Shown here in pieces: positions 40,275 to 50,138 of a stretch of 52,287 nt of DNA (its first letter is position 1; the number at the start of each line of letters is the position of its first letter). The notes beneath the pieces were generated by a model that searched no databases, was not told the DNA's origin, and was given only the letters and a program-made list of their open reading frames with translations. Made by a program: the position numbers and the translations under genes. The stretch is from NCBI GenBank assembly GCA_017542425.1, contig JAFXXH010000013.1, positions 1 through 52,287 on the forward strand, written 5' to 3'. This DNA comes from Oscillospiraceae bacterium (GTDB lineage: Bacteria; Bacillota; Clostridia; Oscillospirales; Oscillospiraceae).

Positions 40275-41879
40275 ATGAACGACATCAGCCGGGAGATCGA
40301 GCGGAGGCGGACCTTTGCCATCATCTCCCACCCGGACGCGGGCAAGACCACGCTGACGGAAAAACTGCTGCTCTACGGCGGGGCGATCCAGTCCGCCGGG
40401 AGCGTGAAGGGCAAGCAGGGGGACCGCCACGCGGTCAGCGACTGGATGGAGATCGAGCGCCAGCGCGGCATCTCCGTCACCAGCTCCGTGCTGCAATTTG
40501 CCTACGGCGGCAAGATCATCAACATTTTGGACACCCCCGGCCACCAGGATTTCTCCGAGGACACCTACCGCACGCTGATGGCCGCCGACAGCGCCATTAT
40601 GGTGATCGACGCGGCCAAGGGCATTGAGCCGCAGACCCGGAAGCTGTTTCAGGTGGTGTCCCGCCGGGGCATCCCCATCTTCACCTTCATCAACAAGATG
40701 GACCACGAGGCGCGGGACCCCTTCGAGCTGCTGGACGAGCTGGAGACGGAGTTCGGCATCGCCACCTATCCGATGAACTGGCCCGTGAGCTGCGGCGTCA
40801 CCTTCCGGGGCGTCTATGACCGCACGGCGCGGCGGATGCTGACCTACGGGGATTACCACGGCGGGGCAAGGCAGTTGGAGGAGATCGACTGCGCCATCGA
40901 GGACACGGCGGCCCTGGACGCGCTGATCGGCGCGCGCTTCCGGAAGGAGCTGACCGACAGCGTGGAACTGCTGGAGGGCGCGGGGGCGGACTTTGACCTG
41001 GAGGCCGTGCGGCATGGCCTGCTCAGCCCTGTATTCTTCGGCTCGGCTCTGCACAACTTCGGCGTGCGGCAGTTCCTGGAGCATTTCCTGGAGCTGACCA
41101 CCCCTCCCCTGCCCCGCCAGACCGTGGAGGGCTCCACCGTGGACCCCTGCGCCCCCGGCTTCTCCGCCTTTGTGTTCAAGATCCAGGCCAATATGAACAA
41201 GGCCCACCGGGACCGGGTCAGCTTCCTGCGCATCTGCTCCGGCCGCTTCGAGCGCGGGCGGGAGTATTACCACGTCCAGGGCGGGCGTGCCCTGCGCCTC
41301 AGCCAGCCCCAGCAGATGATGGCCCAGGAGCGGGACATCATCGACGAGGCCTACGCCGGAGACATCATCGGCGTCTTTGACCCCGGCGTCTTCTCCATCG
41401 GCGACACGATCTGCGAAGTAGGCGAGGAAAAGCGCTTCACCGGGATCCCCACCTTCGCCCCGGAACACTTCGCCGTCATCGAGCAGATCGACTCCATGAA
41501 GCGCAAGCAGTTCGCCAAGGGCATGACCGAGATCGCCCAGGAGGGCGCGATTCAAATTTTCTTCTACCCGAACAGCGGCATGGAACAGGTGGTGGTGGGC
41601 GTGGTCGGCGTCCTCCAATACGACGTGCTGCGCTTCCGCATGAAGAGCGAGTACGGCGTGGAATTCCGCCAGCGGGATCTGCCCCACGAGTTCATCCGCC
41701 GGGTGGGCAACGCCGACTTCAACGCCGGAGACTACAACCTGCCCCGGGACGTGCTCTGGGTCCAGGACGTGCGGGGGCGGAATCTGCTGGTGTTCAACGG
41801 CCAGTGGACCGTGAGATGGGCCATGGAGAAGAACGAGAATCTGCTGCTCTCGGAGTTTTATGAGGAGATCGAGGGATAA
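40275..41879 (+). CDS. prfC: Peptide chain release factor 3
   Basis: A 534-residue translational GTPase that recycles RF1/RF2 from the ribosome. G-domain motifs: SHPDAGKTTLTEKLL (P-loop), ERQRGISVTSS, DTPGHQDF and INKMDHEARDP. Domain II (FSAFVFKIQANMNKAHRDRVSFLRICSG) and the C-terminal domain (ESEYGVEF-like KSEYGVEFRQRDL) complete RF3 architecture at normal length. AAAGGAAC precedes the ATG. The frame is open upstream to 39738 across the repeats, but those residues show no similarity to RF3. It stands alone between its promoter and the terminator at 41890. Confidence 0.94.
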   Translation: MNDISREIERRRTFAIISHPDAGKTTLTEKLLLYGGAIQSAGSVKGKQGDRHAVSDWMEIERQRGISVTSSVLQFAYGGKIINILDTPGHQDFSEDTYRTLMAADSAIMVIDAAKGIEPQTRKLFQVVSRRGIPIFTFINKMDHEARDPFELLDELETEFGIATYPMNWPVSCGVTFRGVYDRTARRMLTYGDYHGGARQLEEIDCAIEDTAALDALIGARFRKELTDSVELLEGAGADFDLEAVRHGLLSPVFFGSALHNFGVRQFLEHFLELTTPPLPRQTVEGSTVDPCAPGFSAFVFKIQANMNKAHRDRVSFLRICSGRFERGREYYHVQGGRALRLSQPQQMMAQERDIIDEAYAGDIIGVFDPGVFSIGDTICEVGEEKRFTGIPTFAPEHFAVIEQIDSMKRKQFAKGMTEIAQEGAIQIFFYPNSGMEQVVVGVVGVLQYDVLRFRMKSEYGVEFRQRDLPHEFIRRVGNADFNAGDYNLPRDVLWVQDVRGRNLLVFNGQWTVRWAMEKNENLLLSEFYEEIEG

Positions 41880-41889
41880 AACCAGAAAA

Positions 41890-41930
41890 CACCCCGACGC
41901 CGGTTTTGGCGTCGGGGTGCGCGGTTTTTT
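41890..41930. terminator. Bidirectional terminator between prfC and groEL
   Basis: A 12-bp perfect stem (41890-41901 with 41908-41919). TTTTTT follows at 41925-41930 on the plus strand, and TTTTCTGGTTTT follows on the minus strand. It separates convergent genes. Confidence 0.9.
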
Positions 41931-41942
41931 ATGGGCTGTTTC

Positions 41943-43580
<1,638 letters not shown>

Positions 43581-43597
43581 TTACTTCCTTTCCTGAA

Positions 43598-43882
43598 TTA
43601 CTCCACGACCGCGAGCACGTCGCTCTGGCGGACGATGGTGTAGGTCTCGCCCTCCAGCTTGACGTTGGTGCCGGTGTACTTGCCCATGATGACGCGCTGG
43701 CCGGGGACCAGCTCCATCTTCACTTCCTCGCCGTCCACCAGCCCGCCGGGGCCGACGACCACGACTTCATAGATCTCCGGCTTCTCCTTGCCGGCGGAGG
43801 TGAGGATGATACCGCCCTGGGTCTTCTCCTCGGCCTCGATCTGCTTGAGGACTACGCGGTCCGCCAACGGTTTCAGTTTCAT
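43598..43882 (-). CDS. groES: Co-chaperonin GroES
   Basis: A 94-residue co-chaperonin, normal length. It shows KPLADRVVLKQIEAEEKTQGGIIL with the mobile loop, and GQRVIMGKYTGTNVKLEGE toward the end. It caps the GroEL ring. ATAGGAGG precedes the ATG. It is the first gene of the CIRCE-controlled operon. Confidence 0.97.
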   Translation of the reverse strand: MKLKPLADRVVLKQIEAEEKTQGGIILTSAGKEKPEIYEVVVVGPGGLVDGEEVKMELVPGQRVIMGKYTGTNVKLEGETYTIVRQSDVLAVVE

Positions 43883-43927
43883 TGTGGGTGCCTCCTATAT
43901 CGAATAATTTCATACGACTCGCGGGAC

Positions 43928-43954
43928 TTAGCACTCTTAACACGTGAGTGCTAA
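43928..43954 (-). promoter_or_regulatory. CIRCE operator of groESL
   Basis: A perfect TTAGCACTC-N9-GAGTGCTAA inverted repeat (43928-43936 and 43946-43954), the HrcA repressor site, located between the promoter and groES. HrcA itself is not in the window. Confidence 0.97.
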
Positions 43955-43964
43955 TCCGCGTATT

Positions 43965-43993
43965 ATAATAGTCAAAATCCGGCAATTTGACAA
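43965..43993 (-). promoter_or_regulatory. groESL promoter
   Basis: On the minus strand TTGTCA (43993-43988), a 17-nt spacer and TATTAT (43970-43965), directly upstream of CIRCE; a TATAAT shifted by three bases is also present. Confidence 0.75.
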
Positions 43994-44048
43994 GCGGGAA
44001 AATACATAAAAATCTTGCGCCAAATCTGGCTATTTTATACAATTTGAC

Positions 44049-44990
44049 TCAGACCAGCGCCGCGTCCACCGCAGGCTGTTCGGCGAAATAGCGCAGACCA
44101 CGGGGGACGACGAAGCGCAGCGCGCCCGGTTCCAGGCGGAAGCAGACTTTGCGGCTGTGGAGGATCTCGCCGTCCACGTTGACGGTCAGTTCCTGCTGCG
44201 CTTCCGCCTCCAGGTAATCGCCCCGGAGGTGGGTGATGTACTTGGGGAAGTCGGCGTAGCGGCCCTTGGAATAGGCGGAGACGATGCGCAGGGCCTCCGG
44301 GCGGGATACGCCTTTGATGACCAGAAAGTCCAAAGCCCCGTCGTCCGGCCTGGCCTCCGGCACCGGATGGAAGCCGCCGCCGTAGTAGCCGCCGTTGCAG
44401 CAGCAAATCAGCGTCATGTCCCCGGCGTAGAGCTGGCCGCAGCAGTTGACCCGGATGGGGCGGCGGATGCCCTTGACCAGATGGACCAGCGTGCTGACCA
44501 CATAGGCGGTGGCCCCGCCCACCAGGGGCAGACTGCTGTATTGATGTACGTCCCCGGCGATGCGGGCGTCCAGGCCGACGGAGCAGATGTTCAGGCTTTT
44601 GCGCCCGTTGCAGTCTATCACATCCAACTGGCGCACTTCCCCGTCCACCAGTTCGTCCAGATCGCGGAAGCGCGATGCCTCGTGGCCGAAGAGCTTGATG
44701 AAGTCGTTCCCCGTGCCCTTGGGAAAATGGGTCAGCGCCACGTTGTCCAGACCCGCTGCCCCGCAGACGCACTCGTTCAGGGTGCCGTCTCCCCCGCAGG
44801 CGTAGACCCGAAGCGCGCCCACCTGGTCGGCCTCCCGGCGGATCTTGTCGGCGGCGTCCATGGGGGCGCGGGTGGTGTAGATCTCATAGTCGTCCGTCCG
44901 GCGGGCAAAGACGGCGTTGACCTGCTCCGTGACAGCGGCGGTGCAGTCCCGCGCACCGGCGGCGGGGTTGACGATGAACAGATGCTTCAT
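44049..44990 (-). CDS. Diacylglycerol kinase family lipid kinase (DagK/YegS-like)
   Basis: A 313-residue protein with a DAGK catalytic domain: FIVNPAAG at the N-terminus, the nucleotide-binding GGDGTLNECVCG, FPKGTGNDF, then NICSVGLDA and the C-terminal beta-sandwich (DGALDFLVIKGVSRPEALR, VNVDGEIL). Such enzymes phosphorylate diacylglycerol or related lipids and recycle lipid by-products of wall-polymer synthesis. It lies 29 nt after the RlmL-like gene and shares its promoter. No sphingoid kinase function can be inferred from sequence, although the family includes sphingosine kinases. Confidence 0.9.
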   Translation of the reverse strand: MKHLFIVNPAAGARDCTAAVTEQVNAVFARRTDDYEIYTTRAPMDAADKIRREADQVGALRVYACGGDGTLNECVCGAAGLDNVALTHFPKGTGNDFIKLFGHEASRFRDLDELVDGEVRQLDVIDCNGRKSLNICSVGLDARIAGDVHQYSSLPLVGGATAYVVSTLVHLVKGIRRPIRVNCCGQLYAGDMTLICCCNGGYYGGGFHPVPEARPDDGALDFLVIKGVSRPEALRIVSAYSKGRYADFPKYITHLRGDYLEAEAQQELTVNVDGEILHSRKVCFRLEPGALRFVVPRGLRYFAEQPAVDAALV

Positions 44991-45019
44991 GGCGCTTCTC
45001 TCTCCCCTCTTGCGCGGCG

Positions 45020-46138
45020 TCAGTCCGCCGGATAGATATAATATTCACATTTCAGCATTCCGTTGTAGAGCTTGCGCTTCCTGCCCGCCTCCCGGCCGAA
45101 GGCGCGCTCAAAGTCCGGGTGGGCGGAGAGGATGCACAACTTCCAGTGCGAAAGCGCCCGGCAGGCTTTGCCGAACGCGGTATAGATGGCCTCCGCCGCC
45201 CTCTGATTCCCCAGACGCTCCCCGTAGGGCGGGTTGGAAACCAGAATGCCCCGCTCCGTGGCCCGGTCAAAGGCGGCGGCGTCGGCCACTTCAAAGCAGA
45301 CCACGTCCTCCACCCCCGCCCGGCGGGCGTTCTCCCGGGCCAGGGCCACGGCGGCGGGGTCCAGGTCGGAGCCGAAAATGCGGTAGTCCCCGTGGAATTC
45401 CCGGCTCCGGGCCTCCTCCCGTGCCGCGTCCCAGACGGGGCGCTCAAAGCCCGGCCAGGTCATGGCGGCGAAGTCCCGGCGCAGACCGGGGGCGCGGTTC
45501 TTGGCGATCAGCGCCGCCTCGATGGGGATGGTGCCGCTGCCGCAAAAGGGGTCGGCGAAGTCCTCCCGCCCCCGGTAGCCCGAAAGGGTCACCAGCGCGG
45601 CGGCCAGGGTCTCCCGCAGCGGCGCGGCGTTGTGGGCGGGCCGGTAGCCCCGCTTGTGCAGGGCTGGGCCGGTGGTGTCCAGGCAAACGCTGACCCGGTC
45701 CTTCATCAGCTGGAACTGCACCTGATAGACCGGGCCGTCCTCCGGCAGCCAGCTCTGCACGCCGTAGGCGGTTTTCATGCGCTCGACCATCGCCTTTTTG
45801 ATGATGCGCTGGCAGTCGGACACGGAAAAGAGCTTGCTGTTCAGGGAATGGCCCTTGACCGGAAAGGCAGCGTTTTTCGGCAGCAGCGCCTCCCAGGGCA
45901 GAGCGCGGACGCCCTCGAAGAGCCGGTCAAAGCTGTCCGCCGGAAAGCGCCCCAGCTCCAGCAGCACCCGCTCGCCGCAGCGGAGATTGACGTTGGCCCG
46001 CGCCACGGCCTCCGGGCCGCCGGTGAAGTAGACGCGGCCATTCTCAGCCGCCACGTTGGAGAGCTTCAGGCGGCGCAGTTCCGTGGCGATGGGGCCCTCC
46101 AGGCCCAGCAGGCAGGGGACGCATAGGGTGTAATTCAT
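45020..46138 (-). CDS. THUMP-domain 23S rRNA N2-guanine methyltransferase (RlmL/YpsC-like)
   Basis: A 372-residue RNA methyltransferase. The N-terminal THUMP domain (about 1-155) leads into the UPF0020 catalytic domain: GYRPAHNAAPLRETLAAALV, the SAM loop DFADPFCGSGTIPIEAALIAKNRAPG, GSDLDPAAVALARENARRAG, and the NPPYGERLG catalytic motif. It corresponds to the YpsC/RlmL N-terminal half, modifying guanine in 23S rRNA, and lacks the RlmK half present in E. coli. The ATG at 46138 has GGAGG 7 nt before it; the ATG at 46144 is too close to that site. Confidence 0.88.
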   Translation of the reverse strand: MNYTLCVPCLLGLEGPIATELRRLKLSNVAAENGRVYFTGGPEAVARANVNLRCGERVLLELGRFPADSFDRLFEGVRALPWEALLPKNAAFPVKGHSLNSKLFSVSDCQRIIKKAMVERMKTAYGVQSWLPEDGPVYQVQFQLMKDRVSVCLDTTGPALHKRGYRPAHNAAPLRETLAAALVTLSGYRGREDFADPFCGSGTIPIEAALIAKNRAPGLRRDFAAMTWPGFERPVWDAAREEARSREFHGDYRIFGSDLDPAAVALARENARRAGVEDVVCFEVADAAAFDRATERGILVSNPPYGERLGNQRAAEAIYTAFGKACRALSHWKLCILSAHPDFERAFGREAGRKRKLYNGMLKCEYYIYPAD

Positions 46139-46241
46139 AATCATGCCTCCGTTGCGGCGGGGGTCCGGGCTTGACGCATCTCCCCTCCCCCGCTGTGCCG
46201 GACCGGTTCCGGCGGGATTTCGATCTCGTTCGATGTTACCT

Positions 46242-46270
46242 ATTATACCCTTTTCTGCGCATAAAAGCAA
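46242..46270 (-). promoter_or_regulatory. Promoter of the RlmL-like/DagK unit
   Basis: On the minus strand TTGCTT (46270-46265), a 17-nt spacer and a perfect TATAAT (46247-46242), about 104 nt before the ATG. Confidence 0.75.
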
Positions 46271-46343
46271 ATGGGAAAAGGGCGAAAAACACCCCGCGCA
46301 GGGGCAGTCGGCACAGCGTTCCGCACAGGGGGCGGAGCTGCGC

Positions 46344-46372
46344 TTGACGAGCGCGGCGCGGCGTGTTATCTT
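46344..46372 (+). promoter_or_regulatory. Candidate promoter of the flavin reductase gene
   Basis: TTGACG (46344-46349), a 17-nt spacer and TATCTT (46367-46372), 39 nt before the ATG at 46411. Confidence 0.6.
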
Positions 46373-46410
46373 GGACGCACAAACTATTTACGATGCGGAG
46401 GAAACGCAAC

Positions 46411-46965
46411 ATGACACGTATTTTGATGATCGTCGGTTCCATGCGCCGAGACTCCTTCAACCGCCAGCTTGCACGGGAGATCGAAGGACTGCTGGGGGCG
46501 CGGGCGGAAGTGTCTTATCTGGACTACGCCGCGCTGCCCTACATGAATCAGGACATCGAATTTCCCGCCCCGGCGGAGGTGGCGCAGGTCCGGGCGGCGG
46601 TGCAGGCGGCAGACGGGATCTGGATCTGCACGCCGGAGTACAACTCCGGCATCCCCGGTGTGTTGAAAAACCTGCTGGACTGGCTTTCCCGCCCCCTGGT
46701 GGCCAACGACCCGGAGCGGGTCTCCGCGCTGCGTGGCAAGCGCGTCACCATCAGCGGCGCGGCGGGCCGGAGCGCGGCGGCGGGGGTGCGCGGGTCGCTG
46801 GCAAAGCTGCTGGAGTTCATGCAGATGCGCCTCATCGGCGGCGAGGGCGTAGGCGTCTCCGTGAACCCGGAGGCCTTCGCGGGCGGGCCGCTGCGCTTCA
46901 CCCCGGAGCAGATCGCGGCGCTGCGGGTGCAGGCGGATGCGTTTTTGGAGGCGCTGGAATCTTAA
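46411..46965 (+). CDS. NADPH-dependent FMN reductase
   Basis: A 184-residue flavodoxin-fold reductase. The FMN phosphate loop GSMRRDSFNRQLA is at residues 9-21, and the family motif TPEYNSGIPGVLKNLLDWLSRP marks the FMN ring site. It is the size of ArsH/azoreductase-like NAD(P)H:FMN or quinone reductases. Flavoproteins of this kind reduce quinones, azo dyes, chromate or FMN itself; the true substrate is unknown. GGAGGAAAC precedes the ATG at 46411, preferred to the upstream in-frame ATG at 46363. Confidence 0.9.
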   Translation: MTRILMIVGSMRRDSFNRQLAREIEGLLGARAEVSYLDYAALPYMNQDIEFPAPAEVAQVRAAVQAADGIWICTPEYNSGIPGVLKNLLDWLSRPLVANDPERVSALRGKRVTISGAAGRSAAAGVRGSLAKLLEFMQMRLIGGEGVGVSVNPEAFAGGPLRFTPEQIAALRVQADAFLEALES

Positions 46966-47067
46966 CAGTCCTTCGGCCCGATCGCGGTATCCCCACAACG
47001 ATGGGACGTTTGCCTCCTGCCATGATTCGGCCCATCCGGTTTTTCCGTCCTCGACAAAAAGTTTTTC

Positions 47068-47096
47068 TTGACTTCTGCCCTCCAGTATGGTATTCT
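47068..47096 (+). promoter_or_regulatory. Promoter of tRNA-fMet
   Basis: TTGACT (47068-47073), a 17-nt spacer and TATTCT (47091-47096), 28 nt before the tRNA. Confidence 0.75.
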
Positions 47097-47124
47097 GTAA
47101 AAGCTGAATCACTCAGCGCCATAT

Positions 47125-47201
<77 letters not shown>

Positions 47202-47206
47202 TATCG

Positions 47207-47248
47207 GGTGGATGTAACGGATTTCAGTTACATCCACCTGTTTTTTTG
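47207..47248 (+). terminator. Terminator of tRNA-fMet
   Basis: A 12-bp perfect stem (47207-47218 with 47227-47238) followed by TGTTTTTTT. Confidence 0.93.
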
Positions 47249-47317
47249 CGCGTTTCCTTGAAATTGATTGAAGTAGTTGCTATCATTCAATCATCCCCCC
47301 GACGCAGGAGGTTTCTT

Positions 47318-48061
47318 ATGCAGGATCGATACGCCGGCGATATCGGTGATTACGGAAAGTTTGCATTGCTCCGCGCAATGGAAGCGCAGGGTTTAACGGT
47401 AGGTGTGAATTGGTATCTATCGAAAACCTTGCCCTCGGAGATCCATGACGACGGCAAATACAGAATCCCCACTCAATATGAGAACTTGGATCCGGAGCTC
47501 TCTGCGACTTTGAACAGGATTTTCGACCTTCGCGAGGCTCGTTCCGTACAAGCTCTGGAACAGGCTCGCCTGCTTGCCAGCAATCTTTTTGTGAACGACG
47601 CGGTTCCCAAGGAAGTCGACCAACGAACAGCCTGGCATCGGGCAGCCCTTGCAAGACTTGCGGATTGCGACATTGTTTTTTTGGACCCTGATAACGGCTT
47701 GAACGTGAAGAGCGTCAAGCCGGGCTCGCAGAAGAGTCCAAAGTACGTTTGGCTCCACGAGGTCTCTGACTACGTTGCATCCGGTAAGAGTGTGATCGTT
47801 TACAATCACAGACCGAGAAAGAAGGCAGTTGTCTACCTCGCAGAATATGCCGCACGTTTTTCCGCCGATCCTGTGCTAGGTAGGAAGCATTTTTCCGTGA
47901 TGACATTTCCTCGCCGTTCCATCCGGGACTATTTTATAATTCCTGCATCCCGGACACATGAGGAAAGAATCAGCCAAGCGATGCAAAGCCTGCTGGATGG
48001 GCCGTTTGGGAGTTTAGGCTTTTGCTTTCTACAGCCGTCTTTTCAAGGATTTGCCGAGTAA
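47318..48061 (+). CDS. Uncharacterised protein with LDPDNGL motif
   Basis: A 247-residue soluble protein I can recognise only as a recurrent hypothetical family. It starts RYAGDIGDYGKFALLRAM, with LTVGVNWYLS, a DDGKY segment, ARLADCDIVFLDPDNGLNVKS at about 130-145, SPKYVWLHEV, and VIVYNHRPRKK near 170. The pattern of small motifs with conserved Asp/His/Asn suggests an enzyme, perhaps of a methyltransferase- or hydrolase-like fold, but this is a guess. CAGGAGG precedes the ATG. The gene is AT-richer than its core-genome neighbours and lies between initiator tRNA and an integrative element, a typical spot for acquired or defence genes. Confidence 0.75.
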   Translation: MQDRYAGDIGDYGKFALLRAMEAQGLTVGVNWYLSKTLPSEIHDDGKYRIPTQYENLDPELSATLNRIFDLREARSVQALEQARLLASNLFVNDAVPKEVDQRTAWHRAALARLADCDIVFLDPDNGLNVKSVKPGSQKSPKYVWLHEVSDYVASGKSVIVYNHRPRKKAVVYLAEYAARFSADPVLGRKHFSVMTFPRRSIRDYFIIPASRTHEERISQAMQSLLDGPFGSLGFCFLQPSFQGFAE

Positions 48062-48073
48062 CATTGATGTACT

Positions 48074-48104
48074 GGAGCAGGTTTCGGCCTGCTCCGGTTT
48101 TTTT
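48074..48104 (+). terminator. Terminator after the unknown gene
   Basis: An 8-bp stem (48074-48081 with 48088-48095), loop TTTCGG, followed by GG and TTTTTTT. It overlaps the stop of the convergent recombinase. Confidence 0.85.
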
Positions 48105-49878
48105 ATTGCTCTTTCTCAACCGGCTCGCAGTCCTCGTCGAACAGCTCACGTGCACTTTCCGTCGGCTCGCAGGAGACGTACTCCACCGCCACGCCCTGCC
48201 GCAGATCGGCCTTGTAGTTCGGTGCGGAAAGGTGGGAGGGGATCTCCAGATAGCCCACGAACTTGTAGTAGATCACCATCCGCTGGGTGCGGTTTTTGCC
48301 CCGACCCTCCACCTCGTACACGTCGATGTGGTCGATGAGCTCCCGCAGGATCTGGTTGGTCAGCGTCCGCATCTCCATGAACTTTCGGATGGCACGGATG
48401 AACTGCTCCCGCTCGCCCTCGCTCTGCTCGATCCGCCGCAGGCGGTCCCGATGGGCCTTGACCTTCTTTTTGAGCGATTCTCGCTCTTCGGCGTACTCCC
48501 GGGACAGGATGGCGTAGTCCTCCTCCGTCATCCGGCCGCTGACCTTGTCCTCATAGAGGTTTTTCAGCAACTTGGGCAGCAGCTCCAGCCGCATCTCCGC
48601 GGCGTGGAGCTCGCCCTGCACCGTCCGCTTCTCAGCCTCCATCTGCTTGTTCGACTTTTGGGCCAGCAGCTCGGCAAAGCGATCCTCGTCGGCCGCCAGA
48701 TAGTCCGCCAGCCGCCGCAGCTCCATCTCCACCACTGTGGCCACTGCGTCGGCGCGGATATAGTGCCGGCTGACGCAGCTGCCGCGGTAGTCGCCGGTGT
48801 AGTTGGAGCAGCTGAAAAAGTGGATGTCCCGGTTGACGGTGTTGGTGTGGTACCACAGCTTCTTGCCGCAGTCGGCACAGCGCAGTAGGTCGCAGAAGAT
48901 GCTCTTGGGGCCGTTGATCTCCTTGGGCTTCCGGGGCTTGGTGGTGGCCAGCAGCTGCTGTACCTTCTCGAAGGTGGCCCGGTCGATGATGGCCTCGTGG
49001 CGGTCCGGGAAGATCAGCCAGTCCTCCTTGGGGTTGTCGATGCGCTTGTGGTTCTTGAAGGACTTGGTGCTGGTCTTGAAGTTGATCACGTCGCCGCAGT
49101 ACTCCTGCCGGTGGAGGATGCCGTTGATGGTGGAGCACTTCCACTTGCAGTCATTGGGCTGAGTCTTCTTGCCGCCGCGCCCGATGCCCTTGGAGGCCCA
49201 GTAGGCGGTGCAGTTGAGGTGTCCCTCGTCCTGCATGATGCGGGCAATGGTGTCGGTGCCGTTGCCCTCCAGATACAGCTTGAAGATCTCCCGCACCACC
49301 GCCGCGGCGTCCGGGTCGATGATCCAGTGCTTGCGGTTCTCCGGGTCCTTCTTATAGCCGTAGGGCGGCTGGGAGAGCGGTTCGCCCGCCCTCCCGCGCG
49401 TGTTGTGGGCCGAGCGCACCTTGCGGCTGATGTCCCGGGCGTAAAACTCGTTCATCACGTTTCGGAACGGGGCCAGCTCCGTGGTCTCGTCCACGCCGGT
49501 AACGGTGTCCACGCCGTCGTTGACGGCAATGAAGCGGATGTTGTGATCGGGGAAGTACTGCTCCGTGTAGTAGCCCACCTGCAGATACTCGCGGCCCAGA
49601 CGGGACATGTCCTTGACGATGACAGTCGTGACGTAGCCCAGCTCGATGTCCTCCAGCAGCCGCTGGAAGTCCGGGCGGTTGAAGTTCGTACCGGTGTACC
49701 CGTCGTCCACGTAGACGCGGGGGTTCAGCAGGCCGTGCTTCTTGGCGTAGCTCAGGAGCATCTGCTTTTGGTTGGAAATGGAATTGCTCTCCTTGTCCGT
49801 GCCGTCGTCGCGGCTGAGGCGGCAGTAGAGGGCTGTGATGCCGGTCAGTTTTTTGCTTTTGCCCGACTGTTTGCTCAT
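48103..49878 (-). CDS. Large serine recombinase (DUF4368 type)
   Basis: A 591-residue site-specific recombinase. The catalytic domain holds Ser22 in LYCRLSRDD and the VIVKDMSRLGRE arginine motif. The recombinase domain (about 170-275) and a zinc ribbon (C334, C337, C357, C368; CADCGKKLWY) follow, then a long coiled coil (about 375-480) and the C-terminal DUF4368 region (FMEMRTLTNQILRELIDHIDVYEVEG). Such enzymes integrate and excise conjugative or mobilisable elements in Clostridia. It is the outermost gene of the element and reads towards the chromosome. Its ATG directly follows the previous stop (TGAATG). Confidence 0.93.
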   Translation of the reverse strand: MSKQSGKSKKLTGITALYCRLSRDDGTDKESNSISNQKQMLLSYAKKHGLLNPRVYVDDGYTGTNFNRPDFQRLLEDIELGYVTTVIVKDMSRLGREYLQVGYYTEQYFPDHNIRFIAVNDGVDTVTGVDETTELAPFRNVMNEFYARDISRKVRSAHNTRGRAGEPLSQPPYGYKKDPENRKHWIIDPDAAAVVREIFKLYLEGNGTDTIARIMQDEGHLNCTAYWASKGIGRGGKKTQPNDCKWKCSTINGILHRQEYCGDVINFKTSTKSFKNHKRIDNPKEDWLIFPDRHEAIIDRATFEKVQQLLATTKPRKPKEINGPKSIFCDLLRCADCGKKLWYHTNTVNRDIHFFSCSNYTGDYRGSCVSRHYIRADAVATVVEMELRRLADYLAADEDRFAELLAQKSNKQMEAEKRTVQGELHAAEMRLELLPKLLKNLYEDKVSGRMTEEDYAILSREYAEERESLKKKVKAHRDRLRRIEQSEGEREQFIRAIRKFMEMRTLTNQILRELIDHIDVYEVEGRGKNRTQRMVIYYKFVGYLEIPSHLSAPNYKADLRQGVAVEYVSCEPTESARELFDEDCEPVEKEQ

Positions 49879-50136
49879 TCATCGCTCCTTTCCGGCAGTC
49901 GAGCGCACGGGTTTCGATTTCATTTTAGGGGCCTTGTCCTCCGGCGTCAAATCTGTGAATTCGCTCTTGACGATCTCCTCCACGGCGTCGGCCAGGGTGC
50001 GGTCGTCGTCAGTCAGCGTGGCCTCGGCAAAGCGCCCCTCCACCACGTAGCGGGTGTTGATGATGTCGTAGATCCGGTGCCCGCCGCCCAGTCCGATGAT
50101 GAAGCGGTTGTCGTCTCTTTTGGGTTCTTTTTTCAT
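49879..50136 (-). CDS. Small element protein upstream of recombinase
   Basis: An 85-residue protein, KKEPKRDDNRFIIGLGGGHRIYDIINTRYVVEGRF followed by an acidic helix and a basic tail. Small proteins of this look commonly sit between ParB-like and serine recombinase genes on Clostridia integrative elements; the function is unknown, possibly a recombination accessory factor. Its stop is immediately followed by the recombinase ATG, implying coupling. Confidence 0.7.
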   Translation of the reverse strand: MKKEPKRDDNRFIIGLGGGHRIYDIINTRYVVEGRFAEATLTDDDRTLADAVEEIVKSEFTDLTPEDKAPKMKSKPVRSTAGKER

Positions 50137-50138
50137 GA

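Noticed and set aside
44049..44990. Sphingosine kinase linked to the possible sphingolipid genes
   Set aside because: Sequence supports only the general DAGK family, and the gene is 35 kb away beside an rRNA methyltransferase.
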